A DNA stretch of 64,000 nt, taken from contig OZ244935.1 of assembly GCA_965222005.1 (NCBI GenBank), positions 496,001 through 560,000 of the forward strand, read 5' to 3'. Each line of letters opens with the position of its first letter. Position 1 is the first letter of the stretch. The notes under the pieces were generated by a model that worked only from the letters and a program-made list of their open reading frames with translations, had not been told where the DNA came from and ran no database searches. The position numbers and the translations under genes are program-made. This DNA comes from CBDCTM01 sp965222005 (GTDB lineage: Bacteria; Bacteroidota; Bacteroidia; Chitinophagales; Saprospiraceae). Positions 33,667-43,329 of this stretch are shown here, piece after piece.

Positions 33667-35229
33667 TTACTTGATCCTGAACACCATGGAGTTAATTTTT
33701 CTTCCAGCCACATCACCCGGGCACTTGGCTTTCACATTGTCAAAGTAGTAGATGTCTCCAGGTTTCGCTTGCCTAACGAGTCTTTTAGACTTTTCATTGT
33801 ACCTGGGACCTCCATTTACAGATTCTACCGGATCCTGGCGCTTGGCCACATAAGTCAGGTTGTATCCCTGAATTTTGCATTTGGCATCAAAATCAAAATT
33901 ATCCAAAAATGCGCCAACTCCGCCTTGGGCTTTAAATTCCCCATTCCCCATTGCACCGCCGGCACTCTTACTGAGGCGAGCCTGCGGGTCAGGAATACGT
34001 TTGACACGGAAGGGGAAACTAGTTGTTTGCAGGCCGCCACCACTTACGGTGACCTTGGCTTCACCAGGTCTGGAGGCAGTAGCCACGTATTTTCCTTTAC
34101 CTACTCTTTTCAAAGAAACGCCACTGGCATTCACCTTCAAGTCATTAGAGGAAACACCTGCTGCAGCTACAGACACCGGATTTTCTACACCGATGTAGAA
34201 TACATTCATCTTATCGGCAGAAACGCTCACTGAGCGCACACCTACTTCATATTCAAACTCATTGGTATAGGTATTTTTCTCATTGGTCACCGGGTTGGTT
34301 ACTGTAATGGAAGCTTTGTATTTCTTGATGCCTGTACCACTCGGAGTAGTTACGTATTTGGCAACTCCATCCTTAACAGACAAGCCCTTTCCTCCTACAG
34401 AAATAGATACTCCGGTATTGGTGGAAGCAGATGCAGATGCACTAAGGAAAACGTCGGTCTCAAACTTTTCACCCTGAATAATGTAGGTTTTCTTGGGAGA
34501 AGACACTACCTGGAATTTATCCAGTACGATATCTTCACCCCCTACTTTGGAGAGGAGATAGTTGAGTACAGCAGCTTCAGAAGCTTTCGCATCATTTTGA
34601 AACTTTGTAAACATAGGCAGCAGGGCGCCCACAGGCATCTGGCGGAAGTTATAATCCGTCCACGATTTTTTATCCTTGCTCTTTCTCCATGATTCATCGT
34701 CAATTTCGAGAGCCACATTGGACAGGAAAGACTCTTTGTCCGCATCATCGATGAATGTCATAAACTTATCTCTGGCTTCCAGTATTTTTGATTTGATCTC
34801 AGCTCCTTTCTTTTCATATACCAAATATTTAGTAGTGACATCTTTATTTTTCTTGCCTTTAAGCTGTTGTACACCACTTATTACTTTATAATCACCCTCA
34901 TCGGCACTTCCGTTTTTATTTCCGGAAACATCAATGAGATGATCTTTAATAGATTGCATATAATCAACAAACTCTTTAGATGCTTCACGAACAGGATTGG
35001 CCCGATCGGCATAAGTCTGTAATTCAGGCTTCTTTTTTGCCAATTTGGCAACCTGAGCGGGAACGGGTTGGTTGGCAGCATCCAAAACTGCATTCGATTT
35101 TTGGAGGCCTTTATCAACCAGTTTGAAAGCGTTAAAAATTTCCGCAGATACGTTGAGTGCCAACAGTGCAGTAAGTACGAGGTACATCAAGTTGATCATC
35201 AACTGCCGCGGTTCCTTAGGTATAGACAT
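33667..35229 (-). CDS. gldM: Type IX secretion motor protein GldM (PorM)
   Basis: 520 residues. A short cytoplasmic start (MSIPKEPRQLMINLMYLVLT) runs into one membrane helix (about 10-30), followed by a long periplasmic helical domain and beta domains, ending in a Cys-containing C-terminal domain (GDVAGRKINSMVFRIK). GldM spans the periplasm and passes motion from the GldL proton channel to the GldK/N ring. It lies 51 nt after gldL and 30 nt before gldN. Length is near the family norm of about 515. Confidence 0.95.
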   Translation of the reverse strand: MSIPKEPRQLMINLMYLVLTALLALNVSAEIFNAFKLVDKGLQKSNAVLDAANQPVPAQVAKLAKKKPELQTYADRANPVREASKEFVDYMQSIKDHLIDVSGNKNGSADEGDYKVISGVQQLKGKKNKDVTTKYLVYEKKGAEIKSKILEARDKFMTFIDDADKESFLSNVALEIDDESWRKSKDKKSWTDYNFRQMPVGALLPMFTKFQNDAKASEAAVLNYLLSKVGGEDIVLDKFQVVSSPKKTYIIQGEKFETDVFLSASASASTNTGVSISVGGKGLSVKDGVAKYVTTPSGTGIKKYKASITVTNPVTNEKNTYTNEFEYEVGVRSVSVSADKMNVFYIGVENPVSVAAAGVSSNDLKVNASGVSLKRVGKGKYVATASRPGEAKVTVSGGGLQTTSFPFRVKRIPDPQARLSKSAGGAMGNGEFKAQGGVGAFLDNFDFDAKCKIQGYNLTYVAKRQDPVESVNGGPRYNEKSKRLVRQAKPGDIYYFDNVKAKCPGDVAGRKINSMVFRIK

Positions 35230-35280
35230 ATCCCTTTAGTTTTTTTGATTAGGAAATTGTGAATTAGGACGACAGTTACA

Positions 35281-35871
35281 TTAATTGTCCTTACCGATGT
35301 TTGACATGGCAGAAAGTACGTTGCCATACACTGAATTGAGTGATCCCAGGTTTTTGTTTAGTGATACCAGCTGATCTTTATAAGATCTGGTATCATCCAA
35401 GGTGTCGCTCAAGTTGGCCATAGCTTCGTTCATGCGCGTATAGAAATTGCTCATGGTTTTGAGCTGATCGCCCGTACCGGAGAAATCAACTTCTTGCAAT
35501 GACTTAAGCGAGCCGAGGCTTTTCGACATCGATTGTAACTCGGTGAGCATACCTCCCAACTGCTGCTCTACTACCTCTCCGTTTAGAGCAGGTGGTTGGC
35601 CTGCAATCTCTCCTTCGGTAAGCGGAGCGATTCTAGAGTGATAGTCATCGAGTCCTGGATATAGTTTTTCCCAATAGTAGTCTTTTTCTGGCCCGATCAG
35701 ACCGAGGAAGAGGAAAATGAAAGCTTCAGTTCCCAATCCAATAATGAGCATGGTACTTGCGCCTTCCCAACTTTCGAGCTTAAACAAGGCTCCCAACAAA
35801 ACTACTGACGCACCAACTCCAATGATCAGATTTTTAAGATATTTGAACCATTTTGTCTTTACGAAACTCAT
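35281..35871 (-). CDS. gldL: Type IX secretion motor protein GldL (PorL)
   Basis: 196 residues with two N-terminal membrane helices (about 13-30 and 40-58) and a cytoplasmic coiled-coil tail. The second helix has Glu49 in GLGTEAFIF, the conserved acidic residue of the proton path. GldL forms a pentamer around two GldM copies and converts proton flow to rotation. It lies 219 nt after gldK with a very strong hairpin between, so its level relative to gldK may be set by RNA processing or a separate start. Confidence 0.95.
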   Translation of the reverse strand: MSFVKTKWFKYLKNLIIGVGASVVLLGALFKLESWEGASTMLIIGLGTEAFIFLFLGLIGPEKDYYWEKLYPGLDDYHSRIAPLTEGEIAGQPPALNGEVVEQQLGGMLTELQSMSKSLGSLKSLQEVDFSGTGDQLKTMSNFYTRMNEAMANLSDTLDDTRSYKDQLVSLNKNLGSLNSVYGNVLSAMSNIGKDN

Positions 35872-36037
35872 TTTTTCTTCTTTTAATAAGGTTAATTAAT
35901 TATTTGAAAATGGGTTATTACCTGTACTGATATACCACCCTCCATTATAACGTGGATGTAGCAAAAAGATACATTATGTAAATCTTTTGTATAAAGTGTA
36001 GGTAGGAATAATCGGCAAAGCTACTATAATTGGATGA

Positions 36038-36085
36038 TAATCAATGGGGGACAGCTTCTGGATAGAAGCTGTCCCCCATTGATTA
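36038..36085 (-). promoter_or_regulatory. Perfect 22-bp hairpin between gldK and gldL
   Basis: TAATCAATGGGGGACAGCTT and two more bases pair perfectly with 36064-36085 around a 4-nt loop. It begins 4 nt after the gldK stop. No T tract follows on the minus strand. It may be a partial terminator, a processing site or an RNA-protecting element that sets gldK versus gldLMN levels. Confidence 0.7.
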
Positions 36086-36089
36086 TCTA

Positions 36090-37322
36090 CTAAAAGTCAT
36101 TGATTGATCGGCCAAGGAATGTAAGAGCACATCTAAACCCAACATAGGATTTGGTGGTATCTTGATATTCCCAGTGCCGCGTTCCCGTTTGGAGGAAAAA
36201 GGCAATATCTTTCCATGAACCACCTCTGATCACTTTGCGCTTTTGCGTTTCCGACTCATCCTCTTTTGCATCATAGCGCATATCGGGATTTAAGTCATGC
36301 AAGAAAGAATAGGCATTTTCATGAAAGGCTGAAGAGGTCCATTCTGCTACATTGCCAGCCATATTGTATAGCCCGTAATCATTCGGGAAGTAGGCATCAG
36401 CTTTAACAGTATATAAGCCTCCGTCTTCGGGATAATTTCCTCTGCCAGGCTTAAAGTTGGCTAACAAACAACCCTTCGCATTGCGAATATAGTATCCGCC
36501 CCAGGGGTAAGGTGCCAGCTCATGCCCACCGCGAGCAGCATATTCCCACTCGTGTTCAGTAGGCAAGCGGAAATCTTCTGTATTTACACCTCCCTGGTAA
36601 GAATTCCACAATTTAGTGCGCCAATAGCAAAAAGCATTGGCCATCTTCCAATTGATACCCACCGTTGGGTAGTCATCGAAAGCGGGATGCCAAAAATAGT
36701 TTCTGGTCATTGGCTCATTATACGAATAGGCATAATCGCGAATCCAAACCAATGTGTCTGGATAAATAAACACTTTATCGCGCTTGATAAAATCCGTTCT
36801 TCTACCGGTTTTGCTGTGAGCTGCACGCTGCCAGTCGTACCATTCATATTCGTACTCCAGCTTTTCTACATTCAACTCTTTTTTGCCCGCAAATTTATCA
36901 TCCCCCTGATAGAAAAGGTCATCGAGCGTTTCATCGGTCCAGTCGATTTCCATTTCCCAGTCGATCAGTTCATTTTCATACTCATCGGTATAATAATGAT
37001 CCATATAGGTGTGAGCAATAGAATCCCGAACCCAATATACGAACTGCCGATACTCATTGTTGGTGATTTCGGTATCATCCATATAAAAGCCCTGGATGGA
37101 GATTGTCTTGGGTCGTTGAACAAACGTATTCGTAATGTCTTGATCGCTAGGGCCAATATGCAAGGTACCGGAAGGGACATAAACCATTCCATAAGGATTG
37201 ATACCTTTCCATGATGGCCGGTCCAAAACACCTATAAGCTGACCACTTTGCTTCGTTCCACACGAACTTACAATCACTGCCAGAAGTGAAAGTAGGGATA
37301 AGGTTTTTAGTATTTTTTTCAT
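36090..37322 (-). CDS. gldK: Type IX secretion lipoprotein GldK (PorK)
   Basis: 410 residues with a lipoprotein signal (VIVSSC, Cys21). The mature protein has the formylglycine-generating-enzyme-like (FGE-sulfatase) fold seen in GldK: FYMDDTEITNNEYRQFVYWV, RLPTEHEWEYAARGG, YNMAGNVAEWTSSAF and VIRGGSWKD. It is anchored in the outer membrane and forms the ring with GldN. It is first in the gldKLMN block and is preceded by a Bacteroidota-type promoter. Complete. Confidence 0.95.
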   Translation of the reverse strand: MKKILKTLSLLSLLAVIVSSCGTKQSGQLIGVLDRPSWKGINPYGMVYVPSGTLHIGPSDQDITNTFVQRPKTISIQGFYMDDTEITNNEYRQFVYWVRDSIAHTYMDHYYTDEYENELIDWEMEIDWTDETLDDLFYQGDDKFAGKKELNVEKLEYEYEWYDWQRAAHSKTGRRTDFIKRDKVFIYPDTLVWIRDYAYSYNEPMTRNYFWHPAFDDYPTVGINWKMANAFCYWRTKLWNSYQGGVNTEDFRLPTEHEWEYAARGGHELAPYPWGGYYIRNAKGCLLANFKPGRGNYPEDGGLYTVKADAYFPNDYGLYNMAGNVAEWTSSAFHENAYSFLHDLNPDMRYDAKEDESETQKRKVIRGGSWKDIAFFLQTGTRHWEYQDTTKSYVGFRCALTFLGRSINDF

Positions 37323-37376
37323 TTTAACACCCGAGTTTTCCTTCTATTTGTTAAGAAATGCTTGAAAAAGCGCACG

Positions 37377-37407
37377 TAAATATAGCCTGTTTAAAAAACA
37401 AAACAAA
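37377..37407 (-). promoter_or_regulatory. Promoter of the gldKLMN block
   Basis: On the minus strand TTTG (37404-37407) and TATATTTA (37377-37384) are separated by 19 bp, one mismatch from TTTG-N19-TAnnTTTG. The gldK start is 54 nt downstream. It implies that gldKLMN can be transcribed independently of porP. Confidence 0.6.
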
Positions 37408-37565
37408 AATAAAGTTTTGATTTTTAACGGATTATGTAGGACAATGGGCAAAATTTGGGGTATTTCATCCCAAGCTTGTCTCCACAATCATCAAAATAAT
37501 GCACATCTCATATTTTCGTCCCATTTTCCATCTTCTTCAAAAATTGCTCCGAATGAGATGCAATA

Positions 37566-38612
37566 CTACAAAAAGCGAGGGTTAAAAATGATCTCCGGAG
37601 GTACGCCGGCTCCCAAAGGCTTACTCAAATTATAGTTGATTAAAACCTCATGTGAACCATTGCTCACCGATTTTATGTCTGATAAGGTTAGATCGTAGGA
37701 ATAGGCTAAAGTAACTCTCTCACTTAGTTTAAAGCCTCCGATCAAGGCTATAGCGTCTATGCTGTTCGAATTATACCCTCTAAACGAAGCCCCTCCAAAT
37801 ATATTGCTGTTGTAATTCACAATCGCTGAAATTTCCAGCTGCGTCTGTGTCAAATCCGATTTCAATAATATGGAGGGCTGGACAGCAAGATTGCCATTTA
37901 CATTTAATAAGCCTGTAAAATTAACAAAATAATTTCTTTTCAACTGTATTTCCGTTAAGGAATTATCTCCTAATCCAATTTTGGATTCCAGTAGGTTATT
38001 GGCAGCTAGGCCAATCTCAAAGGAAGGATTTTGTAAATAAATTCCTACATTCAAGGTAGGCGCTGTAGCTGATATTTCGTTGATCGGCAGCAATGCATCA
38101 TTGTGATTGATTATCATTCCATTCGGTCCATACTCCCCATCCCTTGCCCGGAGCTTACTGCCATCCAGCGATTTTTGTACAAAGCCGCCGCCGAGGCCAA
38201 TAGTGATGAGGTTTTGCTTGTCAATTGGTATCCAATAGCTGTAGGATAAAAGGGCAGATGTATTTCGCTCCGCTCCCAGCAATTCATTTTCAACATTTAT
38301 GCCAAAGCCGCCGCTCAGAAAGTAAAGCGGCATATGCATATTGACCCCCTGGCTCGTAGGGCTTCCTTCCAGGTCGGCCCATTGTTTGCGAAATACCCCC
38401 GTAATGCTCAAGGAATTGTCGAGACCAGCAAAAGCAGGATTAAAATTATACACATTCAACATATACATACTATACTGTGGTGCCTGCTGGGCATGTATAG
38501 CGGTGGATATGGCTACCAGAAAACAGAGTGACGTAAGGCTTAACTTCATCAGCATTTTTATTAATGGTTTCATCAGCTTGCCAAATTGGCATCCCTCTTC
38601 AATCGCTTTCAT
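37566..38612 (-). CDS. PorP/SprF family type IX secretion membrane protein
   Basis: Up to 348 residues with a signal peptide ending in AIHAQ and a PorP/SprF beta-barrel body (QYSMYMLNVYNFNPAFAGL near the mature start, then repeated strands). These outer membrane proteins link cargo or surface polymers to the GldKN ring. The first ATG at 38612 overlaps the upstream gene by 14 nt; starts at 38573 or 38555 give more typical signal peptides. It lies just upstream of gldK, as porP does in other Bacteroidota. Confidence 0.92.
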   Translation of the reverse strand: MKAIEEGCQFGKLMKPLIKMLMKLSLTSLCFLVAISTAIHAQQAPQYSMYMLNVYNFNPAFAGLDNSLSITGVFRKQWADLEGSPTSQGVNMHMPLYFLSGGFGINVENELLGAERNTSALLSYSYWIPIDKQNLITIGLGGGFVQKSLDGSKLRARDGEYGPNGMIINHNDALLPINEISATAPTLNVGIYLQNPSFEIGLAANNLLESKIGLGDNSLTEIQLKRNYFVNFTGLLNVNGNLAVQPSILLKSDLTQTQLEISAIVNYNSNIFGGASFRGYNSNSIDAIALIGGFKLSERVTLAYSYDLTLSDIKSVSNGSHEVLINYNLSKPLGAGVPPEIIFNPRFL

Positions 38613-40668
38613 GCGATCCCCGCAGCCGAATCAAGCGATCAAACGATTCCATATTATTAACGGGCAATTGGCAGCTGTAGTCTCGGCAAACATATATATA
38701 CGTATCTTTTGTCATTTGTTTGTCTTTCAATAACGGAAATCTGTCAGTAGCCTTTTGAGCGGCCATCACTATGCTGCCTGGCAAAAAGCGTTCATTGACC
38801 GCACGGGCCATCGATTGATAGTTGGCTCCCACTACCGCTACTTCAAAAGGTGGACAAGTTTGATAAAGTAGCAGCTGAGCCCAGCGGCCAAAAGCTCCGG
38901 GATGCGCCACCACATTGCTTAGCATCTGTCTCAACATACTGCCGCTCAGTTTTCGATATCGCTGTACTCCGCTCATCAGCCCTATTTTAGCCAGGCAATG
39001 AGCCATCACGGCATTGCCCGATGGCAAAGCATTGTCGAATACTTCCCTTCGCCGCAAGGGAATATCTTTCTGATCAGCTCGGGTATAGTAAAACAACCGC
39101 GCCTCCTCATCCCAAAACTGTTCGATCACAAAATCTGCGTATTTTATAGCATACTGCAGCCATTCCTCTTCAAAAGTGACCTTATAGATAACCAGTAAAG
39201 CCTCGATCAAAAAGGCATAATCATCCAAAAAGGCTTCGTACTGCGTCCTGCCCTCTTTGTAGGTGTGGTACAAGGCGGTGGCACCGGGTTGTTGGAAAGA
39301 CTCCAACAAAAACTTCATATTCTTCAATGCAACTTTCCGATAGGCTTCACGCCCCAAAGCGCTGTAGGCTTTAGCATACGCGGTACATTGCAGGGCATTC
39401 CAGCCCAGCAGTATCTTATCATCTAAGCCAGGTCTGATTCGCTCTGCCCGCACACTCAGCAGCTTGGCTTTCGCCCTCCTCAGCCGGGTGCTCAACTCTG
39501 TGGCAGACATATTTTGAGTGGCCGAAAACTCTTTGATCCCCTGCCTGCACCACAAAATGTTGTGCCCTTCCCAATTGCCCGCTTTGCTGACACCAAAATA
39601 GTCGTTAAATAAATTTGCCTCCTCCCCTAGCACTGCCTCTATTTCCGCTTTGCTCCACACATAATACCTGCCTTCTTCCCCTTCCGAATCGGCATCCAGC
39701 GCCGAATAAAAACCACCGGTCTCATCAGTCATTTCCCGCTCAATGAATGTCAGGCTTTCCTCAATTGCTTGCTTGTACAAAGTCCGGCCGCTTGCTTTGA
39801 ATGCATCCGCCAGCAAGCTTACCAGCAATGCATTGTCGTACAGCATTTTCTCAAAATGGGGCACCAGCCAACGTGCATCCGTGGCGTAGCGGGCAAAGCC
39901 GCCGCCTAGCTGATCATAAATCCCCCCTAAAATCATCTTATCCAATGACAGCTGTACATGATCCATTGCTTCCTTCGAGCCGGCAAACCAGTGATAATCC
40001 AGTAAAAACTTCAGGGCCATTGTTCCCGGAAACTTGGGTGCTCCGCCAAAACCGCCATGCTCCCTGTCAAACTGTTGGCTAAGGTTCTCAACTATCTTTT
40101 GGGCCAGATTGTCCTCCCCAACAGCTATCTCCTCCGCTTGCGATCCGCTGGTCCATCTGGCCTCTGAGCGGCTTATATAGTCCATCAGCTTATCAGCCTG
40201 GGCTTCAATCGTTTCGCGCTTTTCATTATATGCCTGGCTTATATGTGCCAGCACCTGCTGCCAGGAGGGCCGCCGATAGGCAGGCTGGGGCGGAAAGTAG
40301 GTGCCCGCATAAAAAGGCCGCCCATCGGGAGTTAGAAAGCAATTGAGAGGCCAGCCACCCGAACCATTGATGGCCTGGCAAGCCTCCATATATATCTGAT
40401 CAACATCCGGCCGCTCCTCCCGATCTACCTTAATATTCACAAAATGCTGATTCATAAAGGCCGCAATTTGTGGATCCTCAAAAGACTCGCGCTCCATTAC
40501 ATGACACCAGTGGCACGTAGAATATCCAATGCTCACCAATACGGGCAGGTCTTTTTGTTTGGCCAACTCAAAAGCTTCTGGCTTCCAGGCATACCAATCG
40601 ACGGGATTGTGGGCATGCTGCAAAAGATATGGACTGGTTTCGTGAATCAGGCGATTGGCAGTTTTCAT
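38599..40668 (-). CDS. Thioredoxin-domain protein of the YyaL/SPATA20 family
   Basis: 689 residues from MKTANRLIHETSPYLLQHAHNPVDW, the normal family start; the open frame extends to 40728 but would overlap the upstream gene. A thioredoxin-like N-terminal domain carries STCHWCHVM (CxxC), followed by an (alpha/alpha)6 glycosidase-like domain (GGIYDQLGGGFARYATDARWLVPHFEKMLYDNA). Function is not established in bacteria. It ends by overlapping the porP start, suggesting coupled transcription. Confidence 0.92.
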   Translation of the reverse strand: MKTANRLIHETSPYLLQHAHNPVDWYAWKPEAFELAKQKDLPVLVSIGYSTCHWCHVMERESFEDPQIAAFMNQHFVNIKVDREERPDVDQIYMEACQAINGSGGWPLNCFLTPDGRPFYAGTYFPPQPAYRRPSWQQVLAHISQAYNEKRETIEAQADKLMDYISRSEARWTSGSQAEEIAVGEDNLAQKIVENLSQQFDREHGGFGGAPKFPGTMALKFLLDYHWFAGSKEAMDHVQLSLDKMILGGIYDQLGGGFARYATDARWLVPHFEKMLYDNALLVSLLADAFKASGRTLYKQAIEESLTFIEREMTDETGGFYSALDADSEGEEGRYYVWSKAEIEAVLGEEANLFNDYFGVSKAGNWEGHNILWCRQGIKEFSATQNMSATELSTRLRRAKAKLLSVRAERIRPGLDDKILLGWNALQCTAYAKAYSALGREAYRKVALKNMKFLLESFQQPGATALYHTYKEGRTQYEAFLDDYAFLIEALLVIYKVTFEEEWLQYAIKYADFVIEQFWDEEARLFYYTRADQKDIPLRRREVFDNALPSGNAVMAHCLAKIGLMSGVQRYRKLSGSMLRQMLSNVVAHPGAFGRWAQLLLYQTCPPFEVAVVGANYQSMARAVNERFLPGSIVMAAQKATDRFPLLKDKQMTKDTYIYVCRDYSCQLPVNNMESFDRLIRLRGSHESD

Positions 40669-40712
40669 GTATTGGCATGATTTGGTGTGAGGGCTTTGCC
40701 GTCCAGAAAAGC

Positions 40713-41477
40713 TCAAAAATCGAGGCACAGCCCGTCATAAGCCAGCTGTACATGTTCAGGCAGCCTGGCATTAATATCCTCAATTTGTCCCATATTATGG
40801 CTGATATGGGTAAAAAATGCCCGACGAGGTTGTAGTATTTCTACCATTTCCAAGGCTTCCTTCAGGTTGAAATGGGAATGATGCTTTCGGTGATGAAGTG
40901 CATTGAGTACCAAAATATCACTGCCGTGGGCTTTCTCTAGTTCTGCAGCCGCAATTTTATTAGCGTCAGTGATATAGGTACAATCGCCTATCCGAAAACC
41001 CAAGACAGGTATTTTGCCATGCCATACCTCGATAGGCAATACCTCAATGCCGTGGATGCAGAAAGCTTGATCTTTGTCAATGGAATGTATGCTAAGCCGG
41101 GGAGCCCCGGGATAGGGCGCATGGTCGAAAATATAGGCAAAGCGAACTTTCAGATCTTCCTTTACCCTTTCGGAAGCATAGACGGGCATATCCCTTCCTG
41201 AGCTAAAATTGAAAGGCCGTACATCATCCATACCTATGATATGGTCGTTGTGCTCATGTGTAAGCAAAATAGCATCCAGCCGCTTCACCTCCTCCCGCAG
41301 CATCTGTTGGCGGAAGTCGGGGCCAGCATCCACAAGCAGATTGGCATCCCCATTACTAAATAGCACCGAGCAGCGCAAACGCTGGTCTCTGGAATCTGCT
41401 GACCGGCAGACGCTACAGTCGCAGCCAATTACCGGTACGCCTTGCGAGGTTCCTGTGCCTAAAAATGTAAGCTTCAC
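40713..41477 (-). CDS. MBL-fold metal-dependent hydrolase (PhnP-like)
   Basis: 254 residues from a GTG start at 41477 that directly follows the TAA of the preceding gene. Metallo-beta-lactamase metal ligands are clear: LLTHEHNDHIIGMDD, HGKIPVLGFRIGDCTYITDAN and HHSHFNLKEAL. A Cys pair near the start (GCDCSVC) is typical of PhnP/cyclic phosphodiesterase relatives that bind a structural zinc. The likely role is a phosphodiesterase on small molecules or tRNA-like substrates; the exact substrate is unknown. Confidence 0.9.
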   Translation of the reverse strand: MKLTFLGTGTSQGVPVIGCDCSVCRSADSRDQRLRCSVLFSNGDANLLVDAGPDFRQQMLREEVKRLDAILLTHEHNDHIIGMDDVRPFNFSSGRDMPVYASERVKEDLKVRFAYIFDHAPYPGAPRLSIHSIDKDQAFCIHGIEVLPIEVWHGKIPVLGFRIGDCTYITDANKIAAAELEKAHGSDILVLNALHHRKHHSHFNLKEALEMVEILQPRRAFFTHISHNMGQIEDINARLPEHVQLAYDGLCLDF

Positions 41478-41789
41478 TTATTGAGCCGGGCTGTTGGTAG
41501 TTTCCAATTGTCCAACCTCCTGCTGAACACTCCACTTGTTTAGCTTTTGATAGAGTTCTGCATTTTTTTCATCCAACATTTCTGGCTTGACATCAATGGC
41601 AGAGAGTATCTCCAACAGACAGTTGATGCGTGCTTCGGTATCGAAAAATTTATTGACCACTGCAATTTTACGATTCTCTACTATGCAATAGCCCGACTGA
41701 AAATTGCCCTTTTCGTAGCGAATCGTGTATTCCACTGCTTCCAGCAGGCCCTCAATTTTTTTTAGCGTATGCGTGGTGTATTTAAACAT
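41478..41789 (-). CDS. Conserved small protein, unknown function
   Basis: 103 residues, soluble, helical, with no signal peptide. YTTHTLKKIEGLLEAVEYTIRYEKGNFQSGYCI followed by KIAVVNKFFDTEARINCLLEIL is a pattern I associate with short conserved proteins of Bacteroidota; no function is known to me. Its stop is immediately followed by the GTG of the MBL gene, so the two are surely translated from one transcript. Confidence 0.75.
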   Translation of the reverse strand: MFKYTTHTLKKIEGLLEAVEYTIRYEKGNFQSGYCIVENRKIAVVNKFFDTEARINCLLEILSAIDVKPEMLDEKNAELYQKLNKWSVQQEVGQLETTNSPAQ

Positions 41790-42145
41790 AACTGTATCTA
41801 TTTAACAAAATATGCGATTAACCTGTAAGCAAATATCGCAAATTTTGATCAGCATCACTCAAAAAATTATAGCTCAGGCACCTAATGAGTGATAGCGAAT
41901 CCCCATCACCTGTACTGTATATCGCGAAAGGATTGAGCGTATATATCACTCTCGAACCGCTCTTAGTTTTAAACGAATTTTTAAACGAAGAGTTTTTTTC
42001 AAAACCGGTTAAGCACGTACAAAAGGCGCAGAACTTTGGAAAAAACAGACGAGTATATTTTTAGCCCTCTCCTTTGAGCAAATGATTTACAATAAATAAT
42101 ACCTTTATAGCCTTTGATTGGTAAACCAACCCAAGTGCCCGTTTT
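41790..42145. other. Divergent intergenic region
   Basis: No gene. It separates the minus-strand block from the beta-barrel gene. Possible plus-strand promoter: TTTG near 42035 and TATTTTTA near 42056, 17 bp apart. A tandem TTTTTAAACGAA-like repeat lies near 41970-41990. Nothing else was recognised. Confidence 0.35.
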
Positions 42146-42790
42146 ATGAAAAACGTTTTACTGATGCTTACTCTTATCGCAGCGGCCTCCAGCCTGTGGG
42201 TCCAACCCGCCTCCGCACAACAACGCTTCAAAGCCGGGCTCATCGCCGGCCTAAATGCTTCCCAGATTGATGGCGACCGATCGGCAGGCTATCACAAACT
42301 GGGCCTGATGGGCGGCCTGAGAGCAGCAGCCATCCTAACAGACAAAACCGAGTTGAGCATCGAGCTGCTCTATGCACAGCGGGGCAGCCAGTCGGAACTG
42401 TTTCCCGGCAACAATTTTGTCCCTTTCAAAATAAAGATTAACTACATTGAGGTACCCGTCATGTACAATTATGCCGACTGGTTGGAAGAAGAGGAGGATG
42501 AGGAGTACTACAAAATTCTCTTTGGCGTCGGGCTTTCTTATGGCAGACTGATCAATACCGAGATTGAAGACGACGCGCTCAACTCGCCGCTGGTCCGGCT
42601 GTCTGATTCTTTTAGCAAAAACGACCTAAGTTTTACAATCGGAGCCACTTTTTTTGCCACCCACAAGCTAGGTGTCTCAGCCCGTTGGACCCGCTCCCTC
42701 AATTTGCTGTTCGATAATTCGAAAAGCTCTATCAATGCACAATCTATGCGCGGTAAATTTCTTACCTTCCACTTCTTGTACATGCTTTGA
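42146..42790 (+). CDS. Outer membrane beta-barrel protein (PorT family-like)
   Basis: 214 residues with a signal peptide (ending PASAQ) and an 8- to 10-strand barrel pattern: FKAGLIAGLNASQIDGDRSAGYHKLGLMGGLRAA, then TELSIELLYAQRGS, KINYIEVPVMYNYADW and a final aromatic strand. These features fit the OMP_b-brl_2/PorT-like family common in Bacteroidota. The specific role is unknown. The TGA overlaps the next frame's first possible ATG by 4 nt. Confidence 0.88.
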   Translation: MKNVLLMLTLIAAASSLWVQPASAQQRFKAGLIAGLNASQIDGDRSAGYHKLGLMGGLRAAAILTDKTELSIELLYAQRGSQSELFPGNNFVPFKIKINYIEVPVMYNYADWLEEEEDEEYYKILFGVGLSYGRLINTEIEDDALNSPLVRLSDSFSKNDLSFTIGATFFATHKLGVSARWTRSLNLLFDNSKSSINAQSMRGKFLTFHFLYML

Positions 42791-42810
42791 TCAATCAAAC
42801 AATTCCTGAT

Positions 42811-43314
42811 ATGTTGTATTACTTACGTCATTTGTTGCTGCCAGTTTTGCTCGGTTTTGCCGCTTGTAATTCATCTCCTGGTGAGCAGCCACCAGCTCAT
42901 AGCCCGGCAGCACCGCCAGCCAAAACGCCAGCTCCGGCTGCCCAAACTTTGCCCAGCCTGCCTATGGATATTGCCCAAAATCTGGCCCAAAACTGTACAT
43001 TCATCGATTACCTCTATTATGAGTTGCCGCTCAGTATGAGTTTTAATGAAAAGAATGGCATTATCACAGCCATCCGCCATATCTCGGATGCACCAGCTGC
43101 AAAACCGCCCAATTGCAAGCCCATCGGCCGGGTGACTTACCAAAATGACGGCGAGAATCTGCTCGAGGCAGATCTTTACTATAGCCCGGGCTGTACTTTC
43201 TTCATCTTTTTGGAAAATAATAAACCCAAATATGGGAATATGATGACACCTGATGGTATTAAGTTTTATCAAGACATGATCCAGCGAGCTGGTTCCATGC
43301 GCCAGGGGGGATAG
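42811..43314 (+). CDS. Proline-rich lipoprotein, unknown function
   Basis: From the ATG at 42811, 167 residues with a lipoprotein signal (LLGFAAC) and a Pro/Ala-rich linker (HSPAAPPAKTPAPAAQTLP). A compact domain follows with GRVTYQNDGENLLEADLYYSPGCTFFIFLENNKPKYGN, which looks beta-rich. An upstream ATG at 42787 is also open and would overlap the previous stop. It lies between an outer membrane barrel and a Ppx phosphatase. No family is recognised. Confidence 0.7.
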   Translation: MLYYLRHLLLPVLLGFAACNSSPGEQPPAHSPAAPPAKTPAPAAQTLPSLPMDIAQNLAQNCTFIDYLYYELPLSMSFNEKNGIITAIRHISDAPAAKPPNCKPIGRVTYQNDGENLLEADLYYSPGCTFFIFLENNKPKYGNMMTPDGIKFYQDMIQRAGSMRQGG

Positions 43315-43329
43315 AATCGAAGTTTCCTG

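Noticed and set aside
33454..34233. Plus-strand frame of 259 codons across the gldN/gldM junction
   Set aside because: It is antisense to two confident T9SS genes. Its length comes from codon bias in the real genes.
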